A stretch of 9,724 bases of DNA, from NCBI GenBank assembly GCA_021798375.1, contig JAJZHU010000073.1, positions 1 to 9,724 on the forward strand, in the 5' to 3' direction. Origin of the DNA: Pseudomonadota bacterium (lineage in GTDB: Bacteria; Pseudomonadota; Alphaproteobacteria; Acetobacterales; Acetobacteraceae). Positions within the stretch are counted from its first letter, which is position 1. The number at the start of each line of letters is the position of its first letter. Below the pieces are notes generated by a model, which searched no databases, had not been told where the DNA came from, and saw nothing but the letters and a program-made list of their open reading frames with translations. The position numbers and the translations under genes are program-made. Positions 1 through 8,518 of the stretch are shown piece by piece.

Positions 1-813
1 TAATTTGCCGTTTTCGGGCCACAGGTTGGGGCGGCAATCGGGGTGGCTTTCAGCACGCGCATGATCGGAAATCAGCACCAGTTTGGCGGGGGATTGCGCC
101 AATTCGCGCGCCAGATTGCGCGAGGGGTCGTCGTCTATGCCGCACACGGCCAGATCGCCCGCCTGTTGGCGGGCGAATACGGCTTTTTTGGCAATGGCAT
201 AGCCGGCCATGTCGCCGTGACGGTCGAGATGATCTTGGGTGATGTTCAACATGACCGCTGCATCGAAGCGCAAGCTTGCGATTCGCTCCAACATATAGCT
301 CGACATTTCGAGCACATAGATGCCCGTATCGCCGAGGAGCGGCAGCGCCAGCGCCGCCGGGCCGAGATTGCCGCCCGCCGCCACCGGCAGGCCTGCTTGC
401 GCGATGATGTGGGCGATCAGGCTGGTGGTGGTCGATTTGCCGTTGGTGCCGGTGATGCCGACGAAACGCGCCTTGGATCCGCTGGCACGCACCGCTTCAT
501 ACAGAATTTCGGCGTCCGACAGGATCGGCACGCCCGCCGCGCGCGCGGCGGTGGCGGCAAAGTGTGGGGTGGGCAGGTTATGCGGGATGCCCGGCGAGAG
601 GATCAGGGCGGTGAAGCCCGCGAGACCTTGTGCGGGGTCGTGGAGCGTCAGGCCTTCTATCTGTGCGGCGGCGCGCGAGGCGGGGGCGTCGTCCCATACC
701 GTGACCTGCGCGCCCATGTCGCGCAGGGCGCGGGCCGCGGGCAGGCCGTTGCGGCCCAGGCCGACGATTTGGTAGCGGCGTTGCGCCAGGAGATCGGGTG
801 AGAAGTTGCTCAT
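1..813 (-). CDS. murD: MurD, UDP-N-acetylmuramoyl-L-alanine:D-glutamate ligase (partial, 3' end outside window)
   Basis: Cytoplasmic ATP-dependent ligase that adds D-glutamate to UDP-MurNAc-L-Ala. 271 codons are present, an N-terminal domain plus much of the central ATPase domain; family members are usually about 440-480 residues, so the C-terminal domain lies beyond the left edge. Visible motifs are a Rossmann-like start (IVGLGRNGLPAARAL, residues 16-30), the Mur ligase P-loop TGTNGKST (121-128), the LEMSSYMLE segment (168-176) and the LNITQDHLDRHG signature (189-200). The ATG start overlaps the mraY stop in an ATGA, with only a weak GAAG upstream, so translation is probably coupled to mraY. 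The only uncertainty is the missing end. Confidence 0.96.
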   Translation of the reverse strand, partial: MSNFSPDLLAQRRYQIVGLGRNGLPAARALRDMGAQVTVWDDAPASRAAAQIEGLTLHDPAQGLAGFTALILSPGIPHNLPTPHFAATAARAAGVPILSDAEILYEAVRASGSKARFVGITGTNGKSTTTSLIAHIIAQAGLPVAAGGNLGPAALALPLLGDTGIYVLEMSSYMLERIASLRFDAAVMLNITQDHLDRHGDMAGYAIAKKAVFARQQAGDLAVCGIDDDPSRNLARELAQSPAKLVLISDHARAESHPDCRPNLWPENGKL

Positions 814-1898
814 CGGATCTTCAGGGTGGCCAGACCGATCAGCGCCAGAATCACCGAAATAATCCAGAATCTGATCACGATCGTGGGTTCCGCCCAGCCT
901 TTCTTTTCGAAATGATGGTGCAGCGGCGCCATCAGAAACACCCGGCGCTTGGTGCGCTTATACCAAAACACCTGGATCACCACGCTGACCGTTTCCACCA
1001 CGAACAGCCCGCCGACGATTCCCAGCACGATTTCATGTTTGGTGGCGATGGCCACCGCCCCCAGCGCGCCGCCCAGCGCGAGTGATCCGGTATCGCCCAT
1101 GAAGACGGCGGCGGGTGGGGCGTTGAACCACAGAAATCCCAGCCCCGCGCCCATCAGCGCGGCGAGGAAGATGCATAGATCGCCCACTCCCGGCACCGGG
1201 TTGAGTTGCAGATAATCGGCGAACACACGGTTGCCGACCAGATAGGCGATCAGCGCGAACACTCCGGCGGCGATGATGGTCGGCACGATGGCGAGCCCGT
1301 CGAGCCCGTCGGTGAGGTTGACCGCATTGGAAAAACCCACCAGCACGAAGGTGCCGAACAGCGGGAAGAACATTCCCATCGGAATCATCGCGTCCTTGAA
1401 GATCGGGAAGGTGAGGTGGGACGCCAGCGGCCCGTGGGTGAAATGCTTGATCGAAATGGCGCAAGCCAGGCCGATCAGTATTTGCGCGATCAGCTTGCCG
1501 CGCGCGGAGACGCCCTTGTGGTTGCGCTTGGCGAGTTTCAGATAATCGTCCACCGCCCCCAAACAACCATAGGCCAGCGTGACCAGCAGCACCGACCAGA
1601 CAAAGCCGTTGGTGAGATCGGCCCACAACAGGGTGGACACGGTGAGTGACGCCAATATCAGCACACCGCCCATGGTGGGCGTGCCTTTTTTCTCGATCAG
1701 ATGGCGTTCTGGCCCGTCGGTGCGGATCGGCTGACCGCCGCGCTGCAACGATTTCAGCAGTTTGATGACTTTGGGGCCGAGATAGAAGCTCAGCAGCAGC
1801 GAGGTCAGACAGGCGGCGGCGGCGCGGAAGGTGATGTAACGGATCAGGTTGAACAGCAGAAAATGACCCGCATAGGGGCGCAACAGATCATACAACAT
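810..1898 (-). CDS. mraY: MraY, phospho-N-acetylmuramoyl-pentapeptide-transferase
   Basis: Integral inner-membrane enzyme that transfers phospho-MurNAc-pentapeptide from UDP to undecaprenyl phosphate, making lipid I. It has 362 residues, close to the usual 360. The protein is a run of hydrophobic helices separated by conserved cytoplasmic loops. Motifs are EKKGTPTMGG (69-78), the catalytic AVDDY aspartates (117-118), NLTDGLDGL (194-202), FMGDTGSLALGG with Asp269 (266-277), and the histidine-rich MAPLHHHFEKKGW loop (323-335). The ATG at 1898 is chosen over the in-frame GTG directly before it because GGAG at 1909-1906 is 7 nt from the ATG and only 4 nt from the GTG. The 5' end overlaps murF by 11 nt and the stop overlaps the murD start by 4 nt. 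Confidence 0.98.
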   Translation of the reverse strand: MLYDLLRPYAGHFLLFNLIRYITFRAAAACLTSLLLSFYLGPKVIKLLKSLQRGGQPIRTDGPERHLIEKKGTPTMGGVLILASLTVSTLLWADLTNGFVWSVLLVTLAYGCLGAVDDYLKLAKRNHKGVSARGKLIAQILIGLACAISIKHFTHGPLASHLTFPIFKDAMIPMGMFFPLFGTFVLVGFSNAVNLTDGLDGLAIVPTIIAAGVFALIAYLVGNRVFADYLQLNPVPGVGDLCIFLAALMGAGLGFLWFNAPPAAVFMGDTGSLALGGALGAVAIATKHEIVLGIVGGLFVVETVSVVIQVFWYKRTKRRVFLMAPLHHHFEKKGWAEPTIVIRFWIISVILALIGLATLKIR

Positions 1899-3246
1899 CA
1901 CGATTCTCCGGCGTTATCGTAGTTAAGGCTTTCACTACCAGACGCATGTTGCTGCCCAGACTGCCTTTGACCAATATGGCATCGCCCGGTCTGATCGCGG
2001 CGGCGACCAGCGGGGCGAGGTGGGCGGCATCCTCGGCGTGCGTCACAGCCAGGGAAGTGGGCACAGATTGGTGCAAATGACGCATCAAGGGGCCGCAGGT
2101 AAAGAGCAGCGTGGCATGTTTCATCACATCGGGCGCCAAACCGGCGTGCTCGGCGGGTCCAAAATCGCCCATCTCAAGCATGTCGCCCAGCACGGCGATG
2201 TGGCGGCGGGCCGGGATCAGGGCGAGCAACGCCAATGCGGCGCGGATCGACAGGCTGGAGGCATTGTAGCTTTCGTCAAGCAAAACAGCGCTTCCGCCCA
2301 GGATGCGCTGGCGCGCGCCGCGTCCGCTGCCCGGCGCGAATTGGGCCAGCCCCAGGGCGGCCTGCGCCGGGTCCGCGCCTAACGCCTGACAGGCGGCGAG
2401 CACCATCACGGCGTTCCGCGCCATGTGCGCGCCGGGGGCGGCGAGGTGGAGTTCGATGGTGTGTGCGCCGAGTCGCACCACCAGATCACTGCCGTCGGCG
2501 CCGAGTTGGGCGGAGAGCAGTTCGGCGTCTTGCCCGATGCGCAGGATGTGCGCGTTTTGCGCCGCCGCGAGCAACACATCGGCATGGGCGGCATCGAGAT
2601 CGATCACCGCCGTGCCGCCTTTTGCCAGCCCGGTGAAGATGGCCGCTTTTTCGGCGGCGATGGCTTTGATCGAGCCCATGTGGCCGATATGCGCCGCCGC
2701 CACATTGGTGATCAGCGCCACGTCGGGGCGGGATAATTGGGCCAGTGGTGCTATCTCGCCGGGGTGATTCATGCCGATCTCGATCACCGCGTAATCGGCT
2801 CCGGCAGGCATCCGCGCCAGGGTGAGCGGCACGCCGATGTGATTGTTGAACGAGGCATCCGCCGCATGAACCACGGCGCAGGCGGACAGGGCGGCGCGCA
2901 ACATCTCCTTGGTGCTGGTCTTGCCCACGCTGCCGGTGACGGCGACGAGCTTGCCGGTGAAACGCTGTCTTGCAAAACGCGCCAGGTCGCCCAGGGCTTT
3001 CAGCGTGTCATCGACCTTGATGATCGGGGCGCCGGGCGGCAGGTCGAGCGCGCCCTTGCGGATCAAGGCGCCCGAAGCGCCTTTGTTCAGGGCCGCTTGC
3101 ACGAATTCGTGACCGTCGCGCTGATCGGTCAGTGCGACGAACAAATCGCCGGGTTGCAGGCTGCGCGTGTCGATGGAGACGCCGCCGGCGGCGAAACCGA
3201 CCTTGGTTCCCAGAGCGGCGGCGAGGTCGGATGAGGTCCACAACAT
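1888..3246 (-). CDS. murF: MurF, UDP-MurNAc-tripeptide:D-alanyl-D-alanine ligase
   Basis: Cytoplasmic ligase that adds the D-Ala-D-Ala dipeptide and completes UDP-MurNAc-pentapeptide. It is 452 residues, a normal family length. An N-terminal UDP-binding domain contains SIDTRSLQPGDLFVAL (24-39). The central ATPase domain carries the P-loop TGSVGKTST (104-112), FNNHIGVPLTLA (133-144) and EIGMNHPGEI (156-165). The C-terminal domain carries DESYNAS (324-330), LGDMLEMG (363-370) and KGSLGSNM (427-434). Two adjacent ATGs are possible. The one at 3246 sits 6 nt from a strong GGGAGG at 3258-3253, while the one at 3249 is only 3 nt away but would give an ATGA overlap with murE. Either way translation is coupled to murE. 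An open extension upstream to 3612 runs through murE and is not real. Confidence 0.97.
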   Translation of the reverse strand: MLWTSSDLAAALGTKVGFAAGGVSIDTRSLQPGDLFVALTDQRDGHEFVQAALNKGASGALIRKGALDLPPGAPIIKVDDTLKALGDLARFARQRFTGKLVAVTGSVGKTSTKEMLRAALSACAVVHAADASFNNHIGVPLTLARMPAGADYAVIEIGMNHPGEIAPLAQLSRPDVALITNVAAAHIGHMGSIKAIAAEKAAIFTGLAKGGTAVIDLDAAHADVLLAAAQNAHILRIGQDAELLSAQLGADGSDLVVRLGAHTIELHLAAPGAHMARNAVMVLAACQALGADPAQAALGLAQFAPGSGRGARQRILGGSAVLLDESYNASSLSIRAALALLALIPARRHIAVLGDMLEMGDFGPAEHAGLAPDVMKHATLLFTCGPLMRHLHQSVPTSLAVTHAEDAAHLAPLVAAAIRPGDAILVKGSLGSNMRLVVKALTTITPENRDVV

Positions 3247-4721
3247 CATGCGCCTCCCAACAGATCGCGAATCACCGCCGCGTCGTCGAAAGGCAGGATT
3301 TGGTCGCCGACGATTTGGCCCAGTTCGTGGCCTTTGCCGGCAACCACCACGATATCGCCGGGGGCGGCGAGATCGAGGGCGGTGGCGATGGCCAGATGGC
3401 GGTCGCCGATCTCGATCCCCTTGGGGCAGGCGGCCTTGATCGCGGCCCGGATCAGAGCGGGGTTTTCGCTGCGCGGGTTGTCGTCGGTGATGATGGCGAT
3501 GTCGGCCATTTGCTGCGCCGCCGCACCCATCAGCGGGCGTTTGCCGGTATCGCGGTCGCCGCCGGCGCCGAACACCAAAATCAGCCGTCCGACGCCATCG
3601 GGGCCAATGCAATGGGGGCGCAGCGACTGCATCAGCCGGGTCAGCGCGTCGGGGGTGTGGGCGTAATCGACATAGGCGGCGCCGTGACCCTTGAGGCGGG
3701 AGACGAATTCGAGCCGGCCGCGCACGCCCTTGAGTGCTTGGAGGGCGTCCAGGGCAGCGGGGGTTTCCAGCATCAGGGCCAGTCCGGCGGCCATCAGCAC
3801 GTTTTCGGCCTGATAGCGTCCGGCGAGCGGCAGCATGATCTCGGTGGGGCCGGAAGGGGTGGAAAGATGGAGGATCTGGCCCAGCGGCACGGGGGTGATT
3901 TGCTCGATGCCTAGCAGAGATCCGCCCTCGCCCACGGTCGCGTAAGTCAAGCCGCGTTTGGTGGCGATGCGGCGCAGTTGTTCGCGCACGGCGGGATCGA
4001 GCGTGGTGCTGATCACGGCGGGCGCGCCCTCGGGCAGCAATTCGCCGAACAGGCGCAATTTGGCGCGGGCGTAGGTGGCCATGTCGCCGTGGTAATCGAG
4101 GTGATCGCGGGTGAGGTTGGTGAAGCCGCCCGCCGCCAGCTTGATGCCGTCGAGCCGCGCCTGATCCAGCCCGTGGCTCGAGGCTTCCAGCGCCACATTG
4201 TCCACGCCGCGCGCGGCCATCGCCGCCAGTTCGTTGGCCAGGGTCACCGGATCGGGGGTGGTCAGGCTGGGGCGGGTCGGCTGGCCGGGTTCGATGATGC
4301 CCAGGGTGCCGATCGAGGCCGCCTTGATGCCGCTGAAATCCCAGATCTGGCGCAGGAAATCGGCGCTGCTGGTCTTGCCGTTGGTGCCGGTGATGGCGGC
4401 GATCACGCGCGGCATTTCGCCGGCGAGGCGCGCGGCAAGCTGGGCCAGCAGCAAGCGCGGCGTGTTGGTGGCGATCAACGTCACATTTGCGGGAACAATG
4501 GTGCCGGGAAGGGCGACGATGGCGGCGGCGCCATGGGCGACGGCGTCGGCGATGAAAGCGGCGCCGTCGATTTTGGCGCCGGGCAGGGCGGCAAACATCA
4601 TGCCTGGCCGCACGGCGCGGCTGTCGTGGGTGATCGCGGCGATCTGGATTGCCGCGTGCCCAGCCGGAAGTTCGGCCGCGAGGGGGATTTTCAGCCCACG
4701 AAGGAGGTCATCGAGCCGCAA
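3246..4721 (-). CDS. murE: MurE, UDP-MurNAc-L-Ala-D-Glu:meso-diaminopimelate ligase
   Basis: Cytoplasmic ligase that adds the third stem-peptide residue. It has 491 residues. The N-terminal domain contains THDSRAVRPG (31-40). The central domain contains the P-loop TGTNGKTSS (111-119), LTTPDP (153-158), EASSHGL (179-185) and TNLTRDHLDYHG (201-212). Lys221 in ARAKLRLF is the expected carbamylated lysine. The C-terminal domain contains DYAHTPD (352-358), GAGGDRDTGKRP (395-406), DNPR (414-417) and GKGHE (462-466). DNPR is the family's meso-diaminopimelate specificity motif, so the substrate is inferred to be meso-DAP, not lysine. The only suitable start in frame is TTG at 4721, inside the end of ftsI, without a clear ribosome binding site. 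Translation probably depends on ribosomes finishing ftsI. Confidence 0.97.
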   Translation of the reverse strand: MRLDDLLRGLKIPLAAELPAGHAAIQIAAITHDSRAVRPGMMFAALPGAKIDGAAFIADAVAHGAAAIVALPGTIVPANVTLIATNTPRLLLAQLAARLAGEMPRVIAAITGTNGKTSSADFLRQIWDFSGIKAASIGTLGIIEPGQPTRPSLTTPDPVTLANELAAMAARGVDNVALEASSHGLDQARLDGIKLAAGGFTNLTRDHLDYHGDMATYARAKLRLFGELLPEGAPAVISTTLDPAVREQLRRIATKRGLTYATVGEGGSLLGIEQITPVPLGQILHLSTPSGPTEIMLPLAGRYQAENVLMAAGLALMLETPAALDALQALKGVRGRLEFVSRLKGHGAAYVDYAHTPDALTRLMQSLRPHCIGPDGVGRLILVFGAGGDRDTGKRPLMGAAAQQMADIAIITDDNPRSENPALIRAAIKAACPKGIEIGDRHLAIATALDLAAPGDIVVVAGKGHELGQIVGDQILPFDDAAVIRDLLGGA

Positions 4722-6687
4722 ATTGCACGCTCGCTGCCGCCGGCATTACCGCTTGTCGCTGGGCTCCGTTGTCGGACGATGGGGCGGGCGATGGTTGCGG
4801 CGCACTGACCGGGATTACAAAGGGACGCGGCAGAATTTGGTTCACCACCGGTTGCAACGGGATGGACAGCCCTTCGTCGATGGCTGCGGCGTCGGTGTTG
4901 TCGGGCAGCAGGCCCAGGATCGGCGCGATGCGGGCGATCACCCGGCCCGCCATGGGTGCGGCGACAGCGCCCGCCGTGCTGTAGCCGTGGGTGGCGTCGG
5001 TGCCGTGCGGGTTGTCGAGCATCATGTAGACCGCGAAACGCGGGTTGTCCATCGGGAAGACGCAGATAAAAGCGGCGACGTTGCTGTGTTTCAGATAGCC
5101 GTGGCCGGATATTTTTTCCGATGTGCCGGTTTTGCCGCCGACGAAATAGCCCGGCACGTTGGCGGCCTTGCCATAGCCGGTGGTGACGACCAGCCGCATC
5201 AGGCGGCGCATGATGTCGGCGTTGGCGCTGCTTAATAATGGTTCGGCGGGCGGGTTGGCGGTGGTGGCGGCGGCCTGCACCACCAGCCCGCCGCCGGGGG
5301 GCGGGACAGGATCCTGCGCCAGGATCGTGGGGCGTATCATATTGCCGCCGTTGGCGATGATGGCTGTGCCGCGCACCACATGCAGCGGCGAGACGGCGAT
5401 GCCTTGGCCGAACCCGATCGTCATGGTGGCCAGACGGCCCCAGGCGTTGCCTTTGGGGTACAGGACGTGGCTGGTGGCTTCGGGCAGTTCGATCGGCACG
5501 CGCTGGAACATGCCCATTTTGGCCAGCCAGGCGCGTTGGCGGTCTGCGCCCACCAGGTCGGCGATGTGCGACGCGCCCAGGTTCGATGAATAGGCCAGCA
5601 CTTCGGGCAGATACAGGAAGCGATGTTTGCCCTTGTAATCGGTGATGGTGAAGCGTCCGAATTTGATCGGGTGGGCCGCGTCGAACTGATCCCAAATATG
5701 TATCAGGCCGTATTGCAGCGCCATCGAGGAGGTTTGCAGTTTGAAGGTCGAGCCCGGTTCATAGACGCTGGCCAGGGCGTGATTCATCCGCTGCGCCGGG
5801 GTGGCCTGGCTGTATTGATTGGCATCGTAATCGGGCATGCTGACCATGCCGAGTATTTCGCCGGTGTGGACATCCATCACGATGCCGGCACCGGCCTCGG
5901 CGGTGAATGTGGCCATTCCTTGCGACAATTCATCGCGGACGGCGGATTGCACGCGCACGTCGATGGAAAGCCGCAGCGGGGTCGCATCGTCGTTCAGGCG
6001 TTTGTCGAAGGCCTGTTCCGCGCCGCCCAGGCCGTGACCATCGACATCAACCGTGCCCAGCACCTGGGCGGCCATCACCCCCATCGGATAGGAGCGGCGC
6101 TCGCCGGCGTTAAAGTCGATGCCGATCACACCGAGGTCGTTCAGCGCCAATTCCTGGGTGGGCGAGATGTGGTAGGCCAGCGTGAGATAGGTGCTGTTGC
6201 TGGACAGCCGCCGCGCCACCCAATCGACCGACAGCGTGGGCATGATTTTCACGATCTGGGTCGCCACCGTCAGCGGGTCATAGCCATATTCACGCATTTT
6301 TTTCGGGTCTGCGATCAGATCGGCGGTGGGCAGGGAGGTGGCCAGGACTTGCCCATTGCGATCGGTGATGGGGGCGCGGAGCCGGTCGAGGATGGGGGCG
6401 ACGAGTTGGGATTGCGCCGATTGATCGGCGGTTTGATCGTCGGCGGTGGGGGGGGCGTCTTCCTGTTTTTGGCTTTCGGCCAAGCTTTCGCGCTGGGTTG
6501 GGGTAAGGCTGGGAGCGAGCAGGCTGGCGAGGCTGAGTTGCACCGCCACCGCGCCGTACATCAGGGCGAACACGCCGCCGGTGACCAGCAGGCGTTTGCG
6601 GGTGCGGGCCATGGTGGAGCGTTGTGCCAGCACCGGGGCTGTGACACGTACCGTTTCAATCGGGGAGGGCGTTCCCCTTTCCTTCAT
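4708..6687 (-). CDS. ftsI: FtsI (PBP3), septal peptidoglycan D,D-transpeptidase
   Basis: Class B penicillin-binding protein that cross-links septal peptidoglycan in the periplasm, anchored in the inner membrane. It has 659 residues, longer than E. coli FtsI (588). Order: basic cytoplasmic tail (1-32), one membrane helix (about 33-57), a polar Gln/Asp/Ala-rich linker (about 60-98), a pedestal domain beginning around APITDRNGQVLA (105-116), then the transpeptidase domain. Active-site motifs are STFK with Ser313 (313-316), SSN (367-369) and KTGT (519-522). A Pro/Ala-rich tail of roughly 70 residues follows the catalytic domain. The ATG at 6687 forms an ATGA overlap with the ftsL stop and leaves a typical cytoplasmic tail. 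A TTG at 6702 and an ATG at 6612 are less likely starts. Confidence 0.97.
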   Translation of the reverse strand: MKERGTPSPIETVRVTAPVLAQRSTMARTRKRLLVTGGVFALMYGAVAVQLSLASLLAPSLTPTQRESLAESQKQEDAPPTADDQTADQSAQSQLVAPILDRLRAPITDRNGQVLATSLPTADLIADPKKMREYGYDPLTVATQIVKIMPTLSVDWVARRLSSNSTYLTLAYHISPTQELALNDLGVIGIDFNAGERRSYPMGVMAAQVLGTVDVDGHGLGGAEQAFDKRLNDDATPLRLSIDVRVQSAVRDELSQGMATFTAEAGAGIVMDVHTGEILGMVSMPDYDANQYSQATPAQRMNHALASVYEPGSTFKLQTSSMALQYGLIHIWDQFDAAHPIKFGRFTITDYKGKHRFLYLPEVLAYSSNLGASHIADLVGADRQRAWLAKMGMFQRVPIELPEATSHVLYPKGNAWGRLATMTIGFGQGIAVSPLHVVRGTAIIANGGNMIRPTILAQDPVPPPGGGLVVQAAATTANPPAEPLLSSANADIMRRLMRLVVTTGYGKAANVPGYFVGGKTGTSEKISGHGYLKHSNVAAFICVFPMDNPRFAVYMMLDNPHGTDATHGYSTAGAVAAPMAGRVIARIAPILGLLPDNTDAAAIDEGLSIPLQPVVNQILPRPFVIPVSAPQPSPAPSSDNGAQRQAVMPAAASVQFAAR

Positions 6688-7580
6688 TGGTCGCCGTGCC
6701 AAGCCACGTTGGAGACGGCAACCGGGGCGGGCAGACGGGATTCGTTGCTGGCCTCACCCAAGGCCGAAAGGCTGCGCGGGGCCGCGGCGCGTTGATTGTC
6801 GGCCACCATGATCGGCGCGGAAGGCATCGGGGCGGCGGGCGGCAAGTGATGCGCCAGCAGCTTTGCTTCGGCCAGATCGCTGTGTGAAATTACGCGGGTC
6901 GCATTGAGTTTGGGGCGAACGGCGGCTGGACGGGCGGCTTGATCGCTGGCGAGCAGCGTGCGTGCGGCGCCAGACAAGCCAGCAGACGGGCCGGCCGATT
7001 TGGCGGCCAGGGCTGTTGGGGCGGTGGCGTGGACGGGACCGGACCCACGAGCGGGTTTGTCGGACAGGGATGGGGCAGAGGCCGGTTGTATCTTGCGCGT
7101 TGTCAGATCCGCCACCAGCGTTGGCGCGTGCGGCGGGGCGGCAACCACTTTGGGGGCGGGAGCGGCGGCGATCTGGATCGGTGGCGCGGCTGCCGGGGCG
7201 GGCGGGTTGGTTTGCGCGAGCTTGGTTTCGATGGCTTTGGTGGTGGCGGCGGCTTCATTTTCGGCCAGTTGCAGGGCTGTCACCGGCGGTGGGCCGGCGG
7301 CGGGAAGACGCTGCGCCAATTGCTCGATCGGCACATATTGGGTCGGGGCGATTTGTTGCAGCGACAGGAATTGCGCCGCGAAGGGTTGCAGTCGATCGGG
7401 GCGATTCAGCCAGGACCATTCGGTTTGCAGCATTTTGCTGTCGTTGCGCGTGTCGGCGGCCTGGGTGCGCAGATCGCTGATTTGCTGATCGATCACGGCG
7501 ACTTTGTGGGTGATCTGGTAATCGTAAAAACCCGACACCAGAAACAACATCACGCAGATCAGGGTGAAGGAACGGATCAT
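6684..7580 (-). CDS. ftsL: FtsL-like divisome protein with long Ala/Pro-rich C-terminal extension
   Basis: Small bitopic membrane protein between rsmH and ftsI, the standard ftsL position. FtsL works with FtsB and FtsQ to activate FtsWI during septation. Visible: a four-residue cytoplasmic N-terminus, a membrane helix (about 5-18), a heptad-like segment likely to be coiled coil (about 24-56), and a motif EWSWLNRPDRLQ (54-65), a pattern I associate with FtsL-like proteins of alphaproteobacteria. Residues 93-298 are Ala/Pro-rich, low in complexity and probably disordered in the periplasm. The whole protein (298 residues) is well over twice E. coli FtsL (121). The ATG at 7580 has GAGGAG (7594-7589) 8 nt upstream and overlaps the rsmH stop as ATGA. 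FtsL identity rests on position, topology and this motif. Confidence 0.88.
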   Translation of the reverse strand: MIRSFTLICVMLFLVSGFYDYQITHKVAVIDQQISDLRTQAADTRNDSKMLQTEWSWLNRPDRLQPFAAQFLSLQQIAPTQYVPIEQLAQRLPAAGPPPVTALQLAENEAAATTKAIETKLAQTNPPAPAAAPPIQIAAAPAPKVVAAPPHAPTLVADLTTRKIQPASAPSLSDKPARGSGPVHATAPTALAAKSAGPSAGLSGAARTLLASDQAARPAAVRPKLNATRVISHSDLAEAKLLAHHLPPAAPMPSAPIMVADNQRAAAPRSLSALGEASNESRLPAPVAVSNVAWHGDQ

Positions 7581-8518
7581 GCCGACCACTCCTCATGTTC
7601 GGGGCTTGCACGTTCCATCGCGCGCAGTCTCGCGCTGCGGGCGCGGGGATTGGCGCTGGATTCAGCGGCGCCGGGGCGGACCAGTTTTTGCCCCGACAGA
7701 TGGAACGCAGGTGTGGCGCGCACCAGCAGCCCGCCAGGGTCGTGGCGCGAGGGTGCAGGTTCGCGGCCTGCCGCCTTGATCATGAATTGTTTCACGATAC
7801 GGTCTTCCAGCGAATGAAACGACACCACCACCAGACGTCCGCCCGGCGCGAGCAGGCCGGCGGCGGCATTGAGCACGCGCTCGATTTCTCCCATTTCATC
7901 ATTCACTTTGATTCGCAACGCCTGAAAGCTGCGGGTGGCGGGATCATTGCCGGATTTATCGGGCGGCAGCACGCCGCGGATGGTGCGGGCCAGTTCCAAA
8001 GTGGTGGTGAAGGGCGTTTCGGCGCGTTTGGCGACGATGGCTTTGGCGATGCGGCGCGAGGCGCGTTCCTCGCCGTATTGATACAAGATATCGGCGATCT
8101 CGGCTTCCGGCAGTTGGTTCACCAGATCGGCGGCGGTGGGGCCGGACAGGCTCATCCGCATGTCGAGCGGCCCATCGAAGCGAAAGCTGAAGCCGCGCGC
8201 GGGGTCGTCGATTTGGAACGACGACACGCCCAGATCGAGCACGATGCCGTCGAGTTGCGTGATGCCGCAGGGGGCCAGCAATTCGACCATCCGGCCGAAG
8301 CTGCCGTGCAGCAAGGTGAGGCGGCCGCCCGATTGCGCCACCAATTCGGCGCCGCGCGCGATGGCGGCGGGGTCGCGGTCGATGGCGAATAATTTGCATC
8401 CGCTGGCCAGAATGCGCCGGGCGTAACCGCCGCCGCCGAAGGTGCCGTCGAGATAGACGCCGCCGGCGCGCGGGGCGAGGGCCGTCATCACTTCATCGAG
8501 CAAAACCGGAATATGCAT
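7577..8518 (-). CDS. rsmH: RsmH (MraW), 16S rRNA (cytosine-1402-N4)-methyltransferase
   Basis: SAM-dependent methyltransferase that modifies C1402 of 16S rRNA in the ribosomal P site. It has 313 residues, the same length as E. coli RsmH. The N-terminal MHIPVLLDEV is typical. SAM-fold motifs are LDGTFGGGGYAR (23-34) and AIDRDP (45-50). Further family signatures are LDLGVSSFQIDDPARGFSFR (94-113), RSFQALRIKVNDE (196-208), VVSFHSLEDRIVKQ (221-234) and the basic C-terminal NPRARSARLRAMER (290-303). The ATG at 8518 is 6 nt downstream of GGGGGA (8530-8525) and shares one base with the mraZ stop (TGATG). An upstream open extension to 8842 lies inside mraZ and is rejected. Confidence 0.98.
   Translation of the reverse strand: MHIPVLLDEVMTALAPRAGGVYLDGTFGGGGYARRILASGCKLFAIDRDPAAIARGAELVAQSGGRLTLLHGSFGRMVELLAPCGITQLDGIVLDLGVSSFQIDDPARGFSFRFDGPLDMRMSLSGPTAADLVNQLPEAEIADILYQYGEERASRRIAKAIVAKRAETPFTTTLELARTIRGVLPPDKSGNDPATRSFQALRIKVNDEMGEIERVLNAAAGLLAPGGRLVVVSFHSLEDRIVKQFMIKAAGREPAPSRHDPGGLLVRATPAFHLSGQKLVRPGAAESSANPRARSARLRAMERASPEHEEWSA

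Noticed and set aside
43..801. Long plus-strand ORF (252 codons) opposite murD
   Set aside because: murD is clear on the other strand with all motifs. The plus-strand product is Arg/Gly/Ala-rich with no recognisable domain, as expected for an antisense shadow in GC-rich DNA.
3247..3612. N-terminal extension of MurF to 3612
   Set aside because: The added residues are Arg/Pro-rich translation of murE in another frame. The family N-terminus and a strong ribosome binding site are at 3246-3258.
3132..6795. Several long plus-strand ORFs (e.g. 3132-3914, 3978-4808, 4198-5235, 5623-6795) opposite murE and ftsI
   Set aside because: They lie entirely across strongly conserved genes, have low-information Gly/Arg/Ala composition, and lack convincing starts.
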